Positions 63,809-64,000 of a stretch of 64,000 nt of DNA are shown here, in pieces; position 1 is the stretch's first letter; each line of letters starts with the position of its first letter. This stretch comes from Sulfitobacter noctilucae (GTDB lineage Bacteria > Pseudomonadota > Alphaproteobacteria > Rhodobacterales > Rhodobacteraceae): assembly GCF_000622365.1 (NCBI RefSeq), contig NZ_JASC01000014.1, positions 1,364,001-1,428,000 on the forward strand, in the 5' to 3' direction. Below the pieces are notes generated by a model, which saw nothing but the letters and a program-made list of their open reading frames with translations, was not told the DNA's origin and did no database searches. The translations under genes were made by a program, and so were the position numbers.

Positions 63809-64000
63809 ATGAAAACCGCCCTGATCATCCTTGCCGCGGGCAAAGGCACACGGATGAATTCGGACCTGCCCAAGGTTCTTCACCCCATCGCAGGCGAGCC
63901 GATGTTGATCCACGCGCTGGAAGCGGGCGCATTGCTTGAGCCCGAACGCTCTGTCGTGGTGGCGGGCCATGGTGCCGATATGGTGCGGGATGCCACGCTG
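63809..64000 (+). CDS. glmU: Bifunctional N-acetylglucosamine-1-phosphate uridyltransferase / glucosamine acetyltransferase, N-terminus (partial)
   Basis: The first 64 codons of the enzyme making UDP-N-acetylglucosamine for peptidoglycan and lipopolysaccharide; the gene continues to the right of the window. LAAGKGTRM (residues about 8-16) is the nucleotide-binding signature, followed by KVLHPI. ATG 63809 is chosen because the conserved motif begins eight residues later. It is divergent from gph. Only the N-terminal pyrophosphorylase fold is seen. Confidence 0.95.
   Translation, partial: MKTALIILAAGKGTRMNSDLPKVLHPIAGEPMLIHALEAGALLEPERSVVVAGHGADMVRDATL

Noticed and set aside
1-64000. Mobile elements, prophage, CRISPR arrays, toxin-antitoxin or defence islands
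   Set aside because: No transposase, integrase, terminal inverted repeats, spacer-repeat pattern or recognised defence proteins were seen; gene order and composition look like core chromosome.

Overview
The window is a G+C-rich, gene-dense chromosomal segment of an alphaproteobacterium of the order Rhodobacterales, most likely the marine Roseobacter group. The evidence is the neighbourhood dnaB-alr-pqiA-radA-cvpA-purF, a surE-pcm-nlpD / tatABC block, a long NADH dehydrogenase (nuo) locus interleaved with lineage-specific genes such as DUF5333 and DUF5337, and nuoN followed by birA-coaX-rnj. No rRNA, tRNA, CRISPR array, prophage, transposase or integrase was recognised. The genus is not decided by the sequence; a Sulfitobacter/Roseobacter-like organism is an inference.

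Layout. Bases 1-9.8 kb: end of dnaB, a secreted alpha/beta hydrolase on the minus strand, alr, a PqiA-like membrane protein, a membrane coiled-coil protein, radA, cvpA, a PAS histidine kinase behind a CtrA-like box, purF and a DUF1801 protein. 9.8-13.6 kb: a PilP/GspC-like mini-protein, an SDR, then surE-pcm-nlpD. 13.9-16.5 kb (minus): a DUF815 ATPase and tatC-tatB-tatA. 16.7-25.1 kb: a WYL-type regulator with a palindrome touching its start codon, two tandem Lin0512 genes with an ABC ATPase, alkC coupled to an atypical SDR, a Hint-domain protein, prfC coupled to a glycosyltransferase. 25.2-30.1 kb: a DEAD-box helicase converging on rnj-coaX-birA.

30.1-50.4 kb (minus) is the complete complex I locus. 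In transcription order: nuoA, B, C, two microprotein ORFs, D, a 90-aa secreted protein, E (with a C-terminal helix-hairpin-helix-like domain), a membrane protein carrying the same domain, a DUF5337 protein, F, an intrinsic terminator, a MAPEG protein, an internally deleted DUF3291 protein, a methyltransferase, a lipoprotein, a DUF5333 protein, G, another lipoprotein, H, I, a carboxymuconolactone-decarboxylase-like protein, J, a 24-codon hydrophobic ORF, K, L, M, N. Many junctions are ATGA or TAATG overlaps, so translation is probably coupled along the locus. The three small ORFs and the paired helix-hairpin-helix proteins are the best candidates for undescribed biology here.

50.6-61.1 kb (minus) is a leucine/isovalerate degradation (liu) cluster: isovaleryl-CoA dehydrogenase, a one-TM small protein, an acyl-CoA synthetase, both methylcrotonyl-CoA carboxylase subunits, an ASCH protein, a glutathione S-transferase, HMG-CoA lyase, an enoyl-CoA-hydratase-family protein and an ABC membrane domain without its ATPase. 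A 16-bp palindrome sits upstream of the first gene. The window ends with a flavin-binding stress-type protein, a DegT aminotransferase, a phosphoglycolate-phosphatase-like protein and the first 64 codons of glmU.

A short AT-cored repeat (core CCCTTTTAAAAATACCC) occurs four times between genes, always in the same orientation on the + strand whatever the direction of the genes.
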